NCBI GenBank assembly: GCA_018907035.1
Contig: JACCIC010000096.1
Coordinates: 1,533,501-1,597,500 of the forward strand
DNA length: 64,000 bases
Direction: 5' to 3'
From: Sycobia sp. Sy_11
Taxonomy: Eukaryota; Arthropoda; Insecta; Hymenoptera; Epichrysomallidae
Shown here: in pieces, positions 19,861-31,401 of the stretch
How the letters are laid out: each line of letters starts with the position of its first letter
Position numbering within the stretch: the first letter of the stretch is position 1
The notes under the pieces: model-generated
Seen by the model: the letters and a program-made list of their open reading frames with translations, nothing else
Told to the model about the DNA's origin: nothing
Database searches by the model: none
Made by a program: the position numbers and the translations under genes

Positions 19861-22176
19861 TTAAAATTCTGTTCTTGCTATATTCGTTAATTATATATTG
19901 TATTATTGTAATGAATTAATAGTTGTTAGCAAAAACGGTAAACAAATTATATGGAATCAACTGAAATAAATCTGATTAAAATAGGCTCGTCGATATTACA
20001 TAAATAAAATAATGTTATTTTTTATAAATGTTTAAGAAATAATAAGAATGTGATGACTGAAATCATCGTTGAAAAGAATATGGTATATAAACTGCTCATT
20101 ATGTGGTATTTTTGCACTAAATCCTCGCTGATTTGTTCAGTTTGTAGAAAGTTTAGAGCAATTTTAAGGTGAAGTCATTTAAATGACAAATTTTGAATAC
20201 CTGACTCAAAAAAAGGTCGAGCCCACGGTCGAGTGGTGCATCTCAACATCGTAACGCCAAATGTTACGCAGGCTCGGAGAACTGAAAAATCCTACCCATC
20301 TACACGGTCCCGTTCATTCGCTTTTACTCCTTATAGAGGAGAAATAAAATTCTGCTTTCTGGTTTGTCTAGAACAGGTCATAAATAGTGTTTTCTGAAAA
20401 TCAAGCTATACATACATTAAACAAGTCCTAACAAAATATAAACTTTTGTTTTTCGGCATTTACAACGTAATATATCATACCGATGGCCATACAGTTATCA
20501 TCTTGATAACTGTAAACAAAAGTTTTTATACTTCATGAGTAAAACAGGTGGTAAAGATTCCGCTCTATGGCCTTAACTTCATGTTTACGCAAATTATTCA
20601 AAAGACTAGTAAAAGTCGTAAGCTTGAGTCATAAATAAAACGTAATTATGTAAATCGCTCTCTAAATCTAAACTATCTATAGTTAAGAAACGCTCTATAT
20701 ATTTTTTCAACATTATCTCATACAGATACTCTGCAATAAAAATTTTCTCGTCCATGAAACTATTATTGGAATGATCCGCATCCTTATTCACAATGCAAGC
20801 GACATATACAGCACGCGGTGTCTAGTAAAATGTGCGTAAAATATTTATACTAATTGTTACTATCATCTAAGCATCTCTAGAAATCATTACCAGAACTGTG
20901 CATGCGATTACAGAGTGTATACAAATATAATTAATACAAATAAGAAATTTCGTAAAGCATGAAAATGTATAAGCAGCAAGAAAATGTATATAGGATGCGC
21001 ATATTATATTAGTAACAACAGTATTATAAATGCGAAAAAATTAACTATCATAACCTCTATTTACTCCGTATAATGTATAGCGATAAACAAGACAGTTGAA
21101 TTTGCTCTTACTCAACTCATCGGAATGCAATTGTTTCTTCGGATTCATGAAATGCAATAATCAGCTTGAAGAAGTTTCAGAATAATATGAAAACTAACAC
21201 ATTCCTTTTTGAAATAAAGAATAAAGTGATTAATTTCTCGAAGAACACAACAGGAGCTCAATTTTTCTGGACATCTCGATATCATAGTGAATAGACTCGG
21301 GCATCACACTCGGGAATCATAGATCAAGAAGCAAAACTATGGAAAACTACGCAAAAAGAAACAAACTAACTATCTATAGTAACCATAAAGGTGTACATTA
21401 CTTTCAAAACTTTTCTGAAGAATCTAATCAACCATGATTCAAGCATAGAAAACTATCAAGAAAATTAATTTCTACTATAAATCCGTTCAGAGACGGGTAT
21501 TACGTATAATCAGCGTTTTTATGAAACAATAGTCGAGACGCCACCACTAGAAGATATGGTTCTTACTGCCAATTCTCAAGCGCCGCATAATTCGTGAAAA
21601 AAATACAAGTATTATCGAAGTGTTTGCCGAGAAAAAAGAGTTTATCAGGCAATGAATGAAGTTTAAATATGACTAATTTCATAGATGGTACAGTTCGTTC
21701 TTTTCTCGCCACTCGCCTACGAAACTTCCCCAATTTTTAAAGATTTACATTCAACTATTATCATTTACAACCTAAATGGGCTGCGACAGTTTTCGACTGG
21801 TAAACTTCACTATCGATTGGACACCATAGAATCTGTACATTGAATTACACAATATCCGTATTTATAATACCAAATTATCATTCTTATCTTTTTCAAGTGT
21901 GTGTGTGTGTATGCGTATTTCTTTAACTAAACAAATTAATTTAGACAACATCAACAAATTGATTTAGCCAATACCAAGGCACGCCCTCGCGTGTGTGTAT
22001 ATTACATTTTTTACAATTATATAATTGATAATATAATATTATTTATTCATTATATAATTTGCAGTCGAACCTTCGTAATGAGCAAACGTGTTTTTATACG
22101 CTCTGAATCAATAGTGATCAACAAGTTAATATATATCATTTCTATTAATTGGTCATTTTAAACAGCTCGATATAAA
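19861..22176. other. Intergenic gap upstream of gene A
   Basis: No gene recognised. A 9-bp perfect hairpin (cagttatca-tct-tgataactg) lies near 20493-20513. About 22010-22060 resembles 11875-11925, the 3' flank of gene A, which fits a deleted gene copy between there and 26.1 kb. A short (TG)n lies at 21898-21912. Confidence 0.5.
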
Positions 22177-23392
22177 TACGAGGTGTGCTCAAATAGTAAC
22201 TTTTTGCTTTTCTTAAAAAATATTTATTTATTAATCAATACTTATGTTATCCCCTTCCAAGTAACCCCCTCAGATATAACACACTTGTACCAATGCTTTT
22301 TCCGATTATCGTAACACTTCTGATAATCGTTTTTTGGTATAATCTTGAGTTCTTTCAGCGATGCAGTTTTTATCTCCTCAATCGTTGAAAATCGATGTCC
22401 TTTCATGGATTTTTTTAGTTTTGGGAAAAGAACAGAATCAGTGGATGCCTAATCTGGTGAATATGGAGGCTGAAGCATGACTGTGGTGTTGTTTTTGGCC
22501 AAAAATCTTTAACAAGCAACGATGAATGAGCAGCTGCATTATCGTGGCTCAAAAGCCACGAATTATTTGTCCAAAGCTCCAGACGTTTTTTCCGCATTGC
22601 CTCTCGCAAACGGCGCATAATTTCAAGATAGTACTCCTTATTGACCGTACGATCTTGTGGTATAAATCCCTGATGCACTATGCCACGGTAATAGTAGAAG
22701 ACAGTGAGCAAAATCTTGACATTTGATCGAACTTGGCATCGTTTCTGCGGTCTTGGTTCTTCTCAGCTCTTCCATTGGTATAATTGGGCTTCTATTTCGA
22801 CATTATAACCATATACCCATGACTCATCTCTAGTTAAAACTCTTTTGAGAAAATCAGCATCATTATTGTCTTCAATCAGCATCTCCTGAGCTGTTGTCAT
22901 GCGACGGTTCTTTTGATCAAAATTAAGTACTTCTAGAACGAATTTGAATGACACACGTGTCATGCCCAAAACATCGAAAAAAATAGCATAAAATGAGCCA
23001 ACCGATATGCTAACATCTTCATTTCTCTGATATTGATTCGACGATGTTTTATCACTTATGCTCTGCTTGTATCACTTATACACATTCTTTTTACTTAAAG
23101 TAGACTCACCATATGCAACTGTCAACATTTCCAGAGTTTTAGAGTACTGAATTCCAGTTTTGACACTAAATTTAATGCAAACACTTTGCTCCATTCTTTT
23201 GGTGAAAGAAAATCATCGAGCACTTGAAACTCTTATAACTTGATATGTGTGTCACAAACAAACAAGTAATACTAGAGTCCTGAAAATATGTTTGTTACCT
23301 CTGGACCAACACAAATTAAAAAAAATCGATAATCGAAAGGACGTAGCCCTCGATAATTGCAAAGTCATCTTATTATTTGAACTCACCTTGTA
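22177..23392 (-). mobile_element. Mariner element D, near full length but dead
   Basis: Imperfect terminal inverted repeats ('cgaggtgtgctcaaatagtaac' and 'caaggtgagttcaaataataag'), each next to TA, bound about 1.2 kb, the normal mariner size. The minus-strand transposase starts near 23194 (MEQSVCIKFSVKTG), passes 'TRDESWVYGYNVEIEAQ' (first Asp, near 22815), 'FYYYRGIVHQGFIPQ' (near 22690, second Asp replaced by Tyr) and 'NNSWLLSHDNAAAHSS' (third Asp, near 22550). It is broken by a shift near 22500 and a stop just after 'YSPD' (near 22450). It separates the duplicated 5' block at 23.4-26.1 kb from the 3'-flank-like block at 22.0 kb. Confidence 0.85.
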
Positions 23393-24093
23393 TGTTAGAA
23401 AATTTATTTATCACGATTTCATTAGAAGTTGTAAAAATATTATTACGAAGAAAACTTTCAGATAACTAATAAGATGAATGACAAGTAAGAATTAAAATCA
23501 TAAATGGTATTGTTAATACTAAGTTATATTATGTCTTTCACATTCAAATCATAGTTTATAAAGTACTAATTTATACATTTTTATTTTTATCTATATGTTT
23601 CATTGAAAACTTTAAAGAGTCAGAACAATGTAAGAGTTAAAAAAAACGATTTTTGATTTTTAACCAATGTCATGGTTTTGGGTATCTTCGCACAATTTTT
23701 CAGAACTCTGTCTTCACAATGCCTTCGCAATCTTCACAATCTTCGAAATGTATATAAGTAGAGTGGTGATATCTTTTAATTAGAAGTAAATAAAATTTCG
23801 AGATGGTAGAATTTGCGAAGGGCCAATTTATTATATTTATATATTTTATAAATAGTATTATATTAATGAAACTTTTAATAAGTTTTAATATCTGTTTATA
23901 AAAATGGAGCAGCTACCAATGATTTCTCTTTTCATTATAATCTAATTATTCTTCTATTGTGCCATTTGCTATATTTCTAATTCTATTAATATCGTCTTTT
24001 TCAATGATTCTTGGCTTGGTGTGGGAGGGGGGCTAAATACATATTTTTCTAATTGGCCTATCATACGAATGGATCTTTTAAGTCGTATTATAA
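23393..24093. repeat. Duplicated 5'/intronic segment of the protease family, copy 3
   Basis: Matches about 3480-4030 ('gttgtaaaaatattatt', 'ggcctaatcta..gaatggatctt'-type blocks) and continues after the Penelope insertion at 25930-26120. No exon recognised. Confidence 0.6.
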
Positions 24094-25929
24094 ATTGTAC
24101 GTATGTAGACTGTTCTGAATTAAATTAATAAATGTTGTTATCGGTTTACAGTCTTCATACAATAATATACTGTATTAATTAATAACAGTCAGATTGTCCT
24201 TGTTTTTAATCACCTCCGTTGAATCGGAAATAAAATTACTACTAAAACATAAAATAAAAAATATAATTTAATTAAAAACTAATAAATAAAAATATAAAAT
24301 AATCTATATTCTATGTTAGTAAACAACAATCTGACTGAGTCCACTACCTTAAACGTAAATGCACCTTAAATGTTCGACATTTCGAACCGTTACGGTGCAT
24401 TTTCGAGGACTGAAGTAAAATAAAAACCAATCATTGTACTATATGTACTAATCCCCACTCCTAAATTAATTTATATAATATTTATAGAACATCCACCTCT
24501 CTTAATTTTAAATATAAAACAAAATTTGATTTTAAAATATAATTTTATATTAATAAAAAATGATGAAGTGTTGTTCAATTTACTTGACTTTACCATTAAA
24601 TGTCGTTATTGCGATTTTGAAAGATATGAATACTTTTAAAAGTTTTTCTTTTACTATCTACTGTTAATACCTTGTTGTAATAAAATATTTACATTTTCAA
24701 AATCGAAAGCATGTCACAAGTCTAAGCTGTCTTCCTTTAGCGCCAATGTAGCCTTGGTATTTCGTAAACTATACTGATATTCATATATACTTTGTCTTAA
24801 GTATCTACCCATTTGTCCAATATAATATTTATCACAATTTTTACAATTTATTTTGTATTCTACTCCTGATTTAAACATTGATCACCCTTATCTTTATCAT
24901 TGTTAAAGAAGCATCTTATATTATTATTATTATTTTTGGAGTAAACTTAAAGATTATCTTTTTTGAAAGTACTCCTGATTCTTTCTCTCCGCAATCATTT
25001 TTTCTATCAAATCTACTGGATAATCATTATTAATGAATATCGTGTTCACTAATTTTAAATTATCTTTTGTGTAATCTTTATATTATAATTTGATTGCCCT
25101 ATCGATTCCTCCCTTTATAGAATCTATCGTATTTCCTAATTAAAAGTGTGAGTTAAAGTTAAACAATCTAATTTACCATGTAGGTTTTCTATACCAATTT
25201 AATTTTACTTGATGTTATTATTAAGTCTAATAATATTGACGTCCAAAAAACCTAAAATATTATTTAACTCTATTTCTTAGATCAAAATTTAATTTAATAC
25301 AATATGCTCGAATTTTTCCATTACCGAATTAGGAATGATCGGTGATAAAGGTGATACCATTGGGCAGCCAGATCTTGTTTAAAAAAACATTTTGGAAATA
25401 AAAAATTATATTGTTAAAAAATCTCTTGCTATTTTCGAATGTATAATAATTTTTATCCATTTTTCTCCTCTTATTTCTTTAAATATGTCTAATAGTAGAT
25501 TTTAAGCAAAGATACTACATACTATGAAATCATAATTATTGGGAATCATAATATCCTTAATTGTATCTTCAAAACTCCAAATATCTTTAACATGAGTTGG
25601 TTTTTCCAACTATCTTAAATAATATATCCGATTAAAATATAGTAATTTTATATGCTGGAAAATTAATTGATGATAATATTATTCTATAAGTTTATTGCTC
25701 TTTATAAATTTTGGAAATCCCATAGTATTTAGCTACTGTGTCACAATCACATTTTAAATATTTAAACATATTTTTAATAATTCTTTTAATATACTGTACA
25801 GTCTATTGGCATGGGGATTTCTAATTTTCTTATAAATTATAATTATATTAATTATATATTATATAAATTAGATAGTATAGTATATTTTTGTATAAAGACT
25901 GTAAGATCGATAAAAATATTTATTCATTT
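24094..25929 (-). mobile_element. Penelope-like element with RT and GIY-YIG remnants
   Basis: On the minus strand the order is reverse transcriptase, GIY-YIG endonuclease, then a terminal region with a hammerhead-like motif. RT landmarks are 'MIPNNYDFIV' (near 25530), 'SGCPMVSPLSPII' (25310-25375; the G.PMGSPLSPII box) and 'LGFLDVNII' (near 25240). The segment that should hold the YxDD catalytic box, between the last two, is missing. The endonuclease reads 'GVEYKINCKNCDKYYIGQMG' (about 24815-24875), where the two halves of GIY-YIG appear as VEY and YIG, then 'HAFDFENVNILL'. Many stops are present. Both ends match the short inverted-repeat elements elsewhere in the window. Diverged copies of 'atctt..acgtcgta.tataaatt' flank it, suggesting a target duplication of about 25 bp. 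Confidence 0.85.
24371..24409 (-). ncRNA. Hammerhead-ribozyme-like motif, copy 2
   Basis: On the minus strand: 'tcctcgaaaatgcaccgtaacggttcgaaatgtcgaac'-type order with a stem II of about four pairs (ACCGTAACGGT) followed by CGAAA. The 5' core box is eroded (CTCGAAA instead of CTGANGA). It lies in the terminal region of the Penelope-like element, as expected for this family. Confidence 0.4.
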
Positions 25930-26129
25930 AATCTTATACGTCGTAGATATAAATTTGATATTAAGATGATTTCAAAGAAAGCATTTGCGTATTTATAACT
26001 TTTTACGTCTATTTTGTATATTATGGTTTATATTTGAAAAGAAAATAACGACGGCATCGATAAAGTTATAGCGTTTATATACTTCATCTCATAAATCAGA
26101 AAAGGCAGTTAGATTAAATAGAGAATAAA

Positions 26130-26900
26130 CATTTAACTAAGTAATTCAATTCTAGTATCTCTATAGTACATCTCTAACCGTGCAATATTTTCATTATGAT
26201 CAACTAATAACACTTAAATTATCAAAATATTTTCAATCCATGAATGTTAAAAAAATACTAATTTATTTAATTTGTGACCAACTTCTTCAAAACAAAACGA
26301 ATTTAATTCGTTGTATACAATGTTACTACCTTAAATATATATAATGTATATTTACATTAATTTTTTTATAAATTTATATTAAAAATGCAACATTTACGTA
26401 CATTTTTAAAATAAAATGAATAGTTTAAAATGGAAAGTGAATTTATTTTACTGACGAAAAACGTGTTATTAAATTCGTTTCTATTATTAAATTCTTTATT
26501 TTACGCCTTCCAGATTCAAAAAATCACACTAAAATTCTGATTTCGACGTTAATAGGATAATAGTGGTAGCAACGAGATCAGAAATAAAGAACCAACTCTC
26601 CATAGGTGTGCAAAATTCGCATATATCCATGAATGTAGTAAAAAAAAGATTATTATTAAGTTAAATAAGTTATTATGTTAACTATCGTGTTCATTATTAT
26701 CCAATTACGATGTTATATTAATTCATTATTATATAGTTTATTATTATACAATTACTGTGTTAACTATTGTTGATTGCTATTGAATGTTACGAGATTATAA
26801 AAATTAAAGGATAGTAAAAAACATAAAGTTACATTTTCTTGACGATAAATATTGCAAATAAATTTTGAAATTTCGATAATTCTGGAACTCGATAATTTAA
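26130..26900. other. Non-coding gap
   Basis: AT-rich sequence after the Penelope element. About 26690-26775 has a loose tandem of 'tatgttaactat.gt.ttattat..aattac' units. No gene recognised. Confidence 0.4.
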
Positions 26901-26920
26901 CAAAGGAAGGCGAAGCTTGA

Positions 26921-27310
26921 AATGTGACCATATTCAGGAGGTCGAAACTAATGGGATGTCGCGGGCGACTCCTTTGAGCGCCATTCAAAGACGGCTGTTT
27001 AGCATCATTTCGAATTACCTGGGGTTCCTCGCCACTGTCGGACTCGCAGCGGGACTCGGTCTCGAGCTGTGCAGGTGCCACGTGTTAGACGAGACCATAG
27101 ATAGAGATTCGTCCGCAAATTAATTTTTTTTATAGCACCGAGTCCCACCCTTGGTAACTCTTCCGTTTTAAATTTTTTGCCGAATTTTACCAATCTCGCG
27201 GAGCTTCCACCGCGAGAGAGCTATAAAAGGGAGAACGCCAGAAAAATTGGAGATGTTGTATTCATTAATAATAGATTGCTTAATAATAATGAAGGTACTA
27301 AATAACTTTT
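26921..27310 (+). promoter_or_regulatory. GC-rich island with TATA box, possible solo LTR
   Basis: The base composition rises sharply compared with both flanks. A perfect 8-bp-stem hairpin (TCTCGCGG-8 nt-CCGCGAGA, 27194-27217) sits 4 bp before a consensus-like TATA box, 'ctataaaagggagaacgcc' (27221-27239). A small basal promoter of this type is common in insect LTR elements. Three overlapping open frames here show no known domain. I see no clear flanking duplication, so the LTR idea is tentative. Confidence 0.35.
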
Positions 27311-29556
27311 ATCAAATAATAATCTCAATATGATATTACAGAAATATATTACAGAAGTTGAATAATATTACAGAAATAAAACAATATAATTCGCAAAAAC
27401 GGGTTTACGAAATAACAAGAATTGAACGACTAAACTTATCATTGTGAAGGATTCTTTATAGAAATTATGTAGTACTTATGAGATTCTTTTGCACTGAAGC
27501 CGCAATTATTTCTCTAGCTTATAAAGAGTTTGGAGTACGGTTGAACAAAATTCATTAAAATGTCGAATAGCGAATAAAACGAACGAATTTTTTTTCGTTA
27601 GTATGAACAAAATAAGGCTCATTCAACTGTAAAATTATTTCATTATTTATATTATTCGTGAATTTTTTTTCTTAGTTATTGATTCAATTCATTATATTTT
27701 GACCATTTAAGGAATATATCATTAGTAGCATCACAGTTTCGGCTTCTTTTTGAAGCATCCTATATAATCATACGCTTTCAAAAATGTTGTATAGATTCAA
27801 ATAAATGCTTTTTAAATTAAATAAATAGCTTATCGATGTACCATTACTTAACCATTTATTCAAAATAAGTAATTTATATATTTGAAATACTGAAACTTTT
27901 TTTGTATGTAAAAAAAAACAAATACTTGTTTGAAGAAATTCGATTCTTGATTTTTAAAAATATTTATCTGATTAAAATAACAAAATGGGTATTTCATGAC
28001 TATATATGTATTTTCTATAACTAAATATGTGCCAAAAATTTGGAAAAAAGTATTTTTCAATACATTAATTTGTAATCTATTTATTCAAAATGATTCTAAA
28101 AGTTAGCTATAATCCTATTCACATGTAGCGAGTAACTCGCGACGAGCGATCGTTTTGTCACTAAGGCTGACATAGATAGATGTGTTGTTTTTGGGTCTGA
28201 GTTCTTGGTAAAACTTTGAAAGTTTTTTTTTCAAGACTCTATCTGTGTCTTTGCTTACTGTCCATACATATATATATATATATATATATATAGTGACACA
28301 AGACTTCATCTCAGCGAAGGGTGAGATATATATATGTTAAGAAAAAAGTTTTTTCATATACATTTTTACTAATATGTTGATGTATTAATTTATTTGTATT
28401 AACTTCTAAAACATCTTTACGCATCGTAAATTATTAAGTATAATAATTTAAGTATATTGTACATTATAATTAAGTATAATGTTATAAAGATACATTATTT
28501 TACAGCTAAATTAGTTAAGTCTTATTTCAACGTTCTTCTTCTGAAACAAATTTGTGATTAGCGCCAAACACTACAACTTCTCTGCCTAATGAATGAAGCA
28601 CGATGTGTCTCAAGCAATTTGAGCAGTAATATAACTTGACTTAATATTTCTCTTAACCGTAAAGTGGAAAAACCCAAATTATATTAATTTTGTAATTTTG
28701 CTAGCGGGATAAATATTCGATTTGGACAAAAATATCATAGGAGCTCCTTGACATTCAGTTAAGATATCAGACCTTTTTAAATATTCATAGCGAAGAATGC
28801 GTTCTAATCAAAATGAAAATTTTTTATTGTTTATTATTCAAAAATTTGATAGCTGTCGCATTAACCTAGTTCACGTAATGACAAGTTGTAAATTTAGTTA
28901 ATTTCAAATTGCTTTAACTTTAAAGATATCTCATAAAGCTTATTAAAACTTGATACAGCTTTTTTCACTATTATCTGCAATTCTTCCAATTTTCAAGGAT
29001 CTATAGAACCATTTTCGTTAACTGTACTACGTTCTTGATCTAGAATAATGTTCGCATGATTATATTTCCATATCAATTAGCTTTGGATTTTTCGTATACT
29101 GTTAAACTAGCACTTGGTTTATTATAAACCATCAATATTACAATATATTACATTATTACAATATATTTATTGCAAATTGTAATTAATTCAATAACTATTG
29201 TTATTGATAAATTAAAGATCAAGTAGATTATTTAATTGATCGATATTAATATATACTCAATTGATCTTACCTAAGGTGATTTTTTTCTATGGCTTAAAAT
29301 GTGGGTGAATGTTTTATAGTGTGCTATATTTGGTACATATGTATTCCATGTAAACCAAAAATCCTCAATTATCTATAATTAAATTATCACATGTTTTATA
29401 AGTATTAATAATATTCTAGGCCACATAAAAATAAGTTTATAGGAGGTATTTCTTTTTATTTGTAATTCAAACATTTTTAGTTGCAGAGTTATATACTCTT
29501 ATATGAATCATTTCATATGCTTTTTTGACATTCTTTATAAATTAGCAAGCTTAGCT
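27311..29556. other. Non-coding gap downstream of the protease pseudogene
   Basis: AT-rich sequence with a (TA)n at 28267-28292. About 28900-29110 duplicates 6690-6970. No gene recognised. Confidence 0.45.
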
Positions 29557-31401
29557 TCATCTACCATCGTAATATTTTGCTATTTTCTTGTGAGCAGTAA
29601 GGAAATTCTTATATGTGCACAATTTTTCACAAGAAATTATACCCGTCAATTTTTCTTGAAATGTGACAGAATCCCCAGAGTCTCCAATACACGGAGCGGC
29701 CTGTATACCATACATTCGGTTACCGATGTATGATCAATACCGTCAAATCAATACCGTAAAAGTACCCGAGAATCAAAGTACAAGAAAATTTAATTTAAAA
29801 TTTAGTACAATCCTTAATATTAAAAATTACGAAAAAAATTTTTTTTTTGAAAGATATCAATATATTATTTTCACGAGTGATATCTTTAGAATCGCTTGTC
29901 CTTCAATAGTAATTCAAAGTAATTAACATTATTTTATGAATTTTCAAAGAGACAGATCTTATAAAATTTTGACAACTATTTTCTGTTAGTGCTTTCATAA
30001 TTATTTTTTTTTGTATAACAACTAGATATAAGTCATTATTATATATTAATAAATATTTTTTCATTGGTCTTACAGTCCAATCAAATCAATCGAAAACAAT
30101 ACGTAACAACATCAATACACATCTACATTAACATTAATACATCAATACACAAAAATAATAAAAACAAAAAAAAAAATTAAAAATTAAATGAAAAATTATA
30201 ATGACAGTCAGACTGTCCACGCGGGGGTGATTGTCAATAAGGACAATCTGACTGTCATTATAATTTTTAATTGATTTGATTGGATTGTAAGGCCAATGAA
30301 AAAATATTTATTAATTTGTATATAAGCAGTCGACAAAAGTACAATTAAATTATTATTATATATTACAATACATAGACATAATGATGCATATAATTTTGTA
30401 GTAAATTTTACATCTTACACTTTCACTTCCATATCCAGAAATTGTATGTTTATCGCCGACCGCAGGAGTGACATTTGGATGAGCGATAGGAATAGTCCTA
30501 ACATGTTCGTGCAAATCAATTGAATATTTAATCAAGTAAATTACACTTTAAAATATCACTGATCTCGTTTTGCATTGCGACCAATGCTAAAATGGTAAAA
30601 CAAGATATATAAAATACAAAGAAAATTTGAAATTTTTCATAAAACAGCATTCCATGTTTCTCATTTTCGCATTTAATAAGTTACCAAATGTCATTTATTT
30701 CAGAAATATAAGGATGTACGGAGTATAACAATGTTGTAGATTATAATAACAATGACAAATATATATTTGAATGCCAGTACCTTATGAATATTTTCAAAGA
30801 AATTGCAATTCGGATCTAAATTATTTTTTATCGAAATATCTTTTGCTGAAATATATAGACGAAATTTTGTAACTCTGATTGTTATATGCTTATATTTCAA
30901 ACATTCTTATCCAATTAATATTGATATTATGTTTTCATTATATATAAGTGCTTGCAAACTGAAATCCAGACTAGTATTTTCTGTGTATAAAGCCATCCCT
31001 TGAATAAGATCTATTTCATTGGTAATCTCGTTTTTAAGGATTAAATAATATTTTCAAGTATTTTATAGTTTTATTATTATAAGGCTGTATTAAATAATAC
31101 ATTTAAGTATTTATATAAAGCTTTATACACAGGAACTTTACTGCCACTCTTCCTTTTTCTGTATTGATACGTTAACCTGACAAGAAATCAATATTGTAAA
31201 TAATTGCAAAAACTTTTTGACAGCGTTGTGCATCTAAACATAATTCTATAATCATATACCTCAATTAAAATTATGTCATATTCCTGGGCATCGTAATCAT
31301 AATATGGATACGGTATTGTTCTTTTAATTTCTTTAGTAATACCTCCCTTTTTGGTGATTATTGCTCCAATCCTTACAACCACATTCGTATCAACATTGTT
31401 C
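29557..31401 (-). pseudogene. Protease-homologue pseudogene (exons 5-7 only)
   Basis: Three exons of the family remain on the minus strand. Exon 5 (31260-31401) is intact: 142 nt, AG and GT borders, peptide 'VVVRIGAIITKKGG...EYDIILIE' with the catalytic Asp. Exon 6 (30419-30532) is 114 nt, 'EHVRTIPIAHPNVTPAVG...TISGYGSES', with a good GTAAGA donor, but its acceptor reads TG instead of AG. Exon 7 (29557 to about 29735) keeps only 'APCIGDSGDSVTFQEKLTGI...KKIAKYYDGR' and a stop; its first half is missing. The catalytic Ser box is GDSGDS, so the ancestor probably was an active protease. Exons 1-4 were not found up to 34.1 kb. A Penelope-derived element lies between exons 6 and 7. Confidence 0.75.
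30050..30351 (+). mobile_element. Penelope-derived inverted-repeat element, copy 2
   Basis: Flanked by the perfect 14-bp duplication 'attattatatatta' (30036-30049 and 30352-30365). Inverted ends 'aatatttttt.attggtcttacagtccaatcaaatcaat' enclose two complementary 'attataatgacagtcagactgtcc' blocks around a short loop. The right end has the extra tail 'cagtcgacaaaagtacaatt' seen on the other copies. Opposite orientation to copy 1. Confidence 0.8.

Noticed and set aside
20210..20330. Possible tRNA or structured RNA near 'gtaacgccaaatgttacg'
   Set aside because: Only a short hairpin; no A and B boxes in the right spacing and no cloverleaf.
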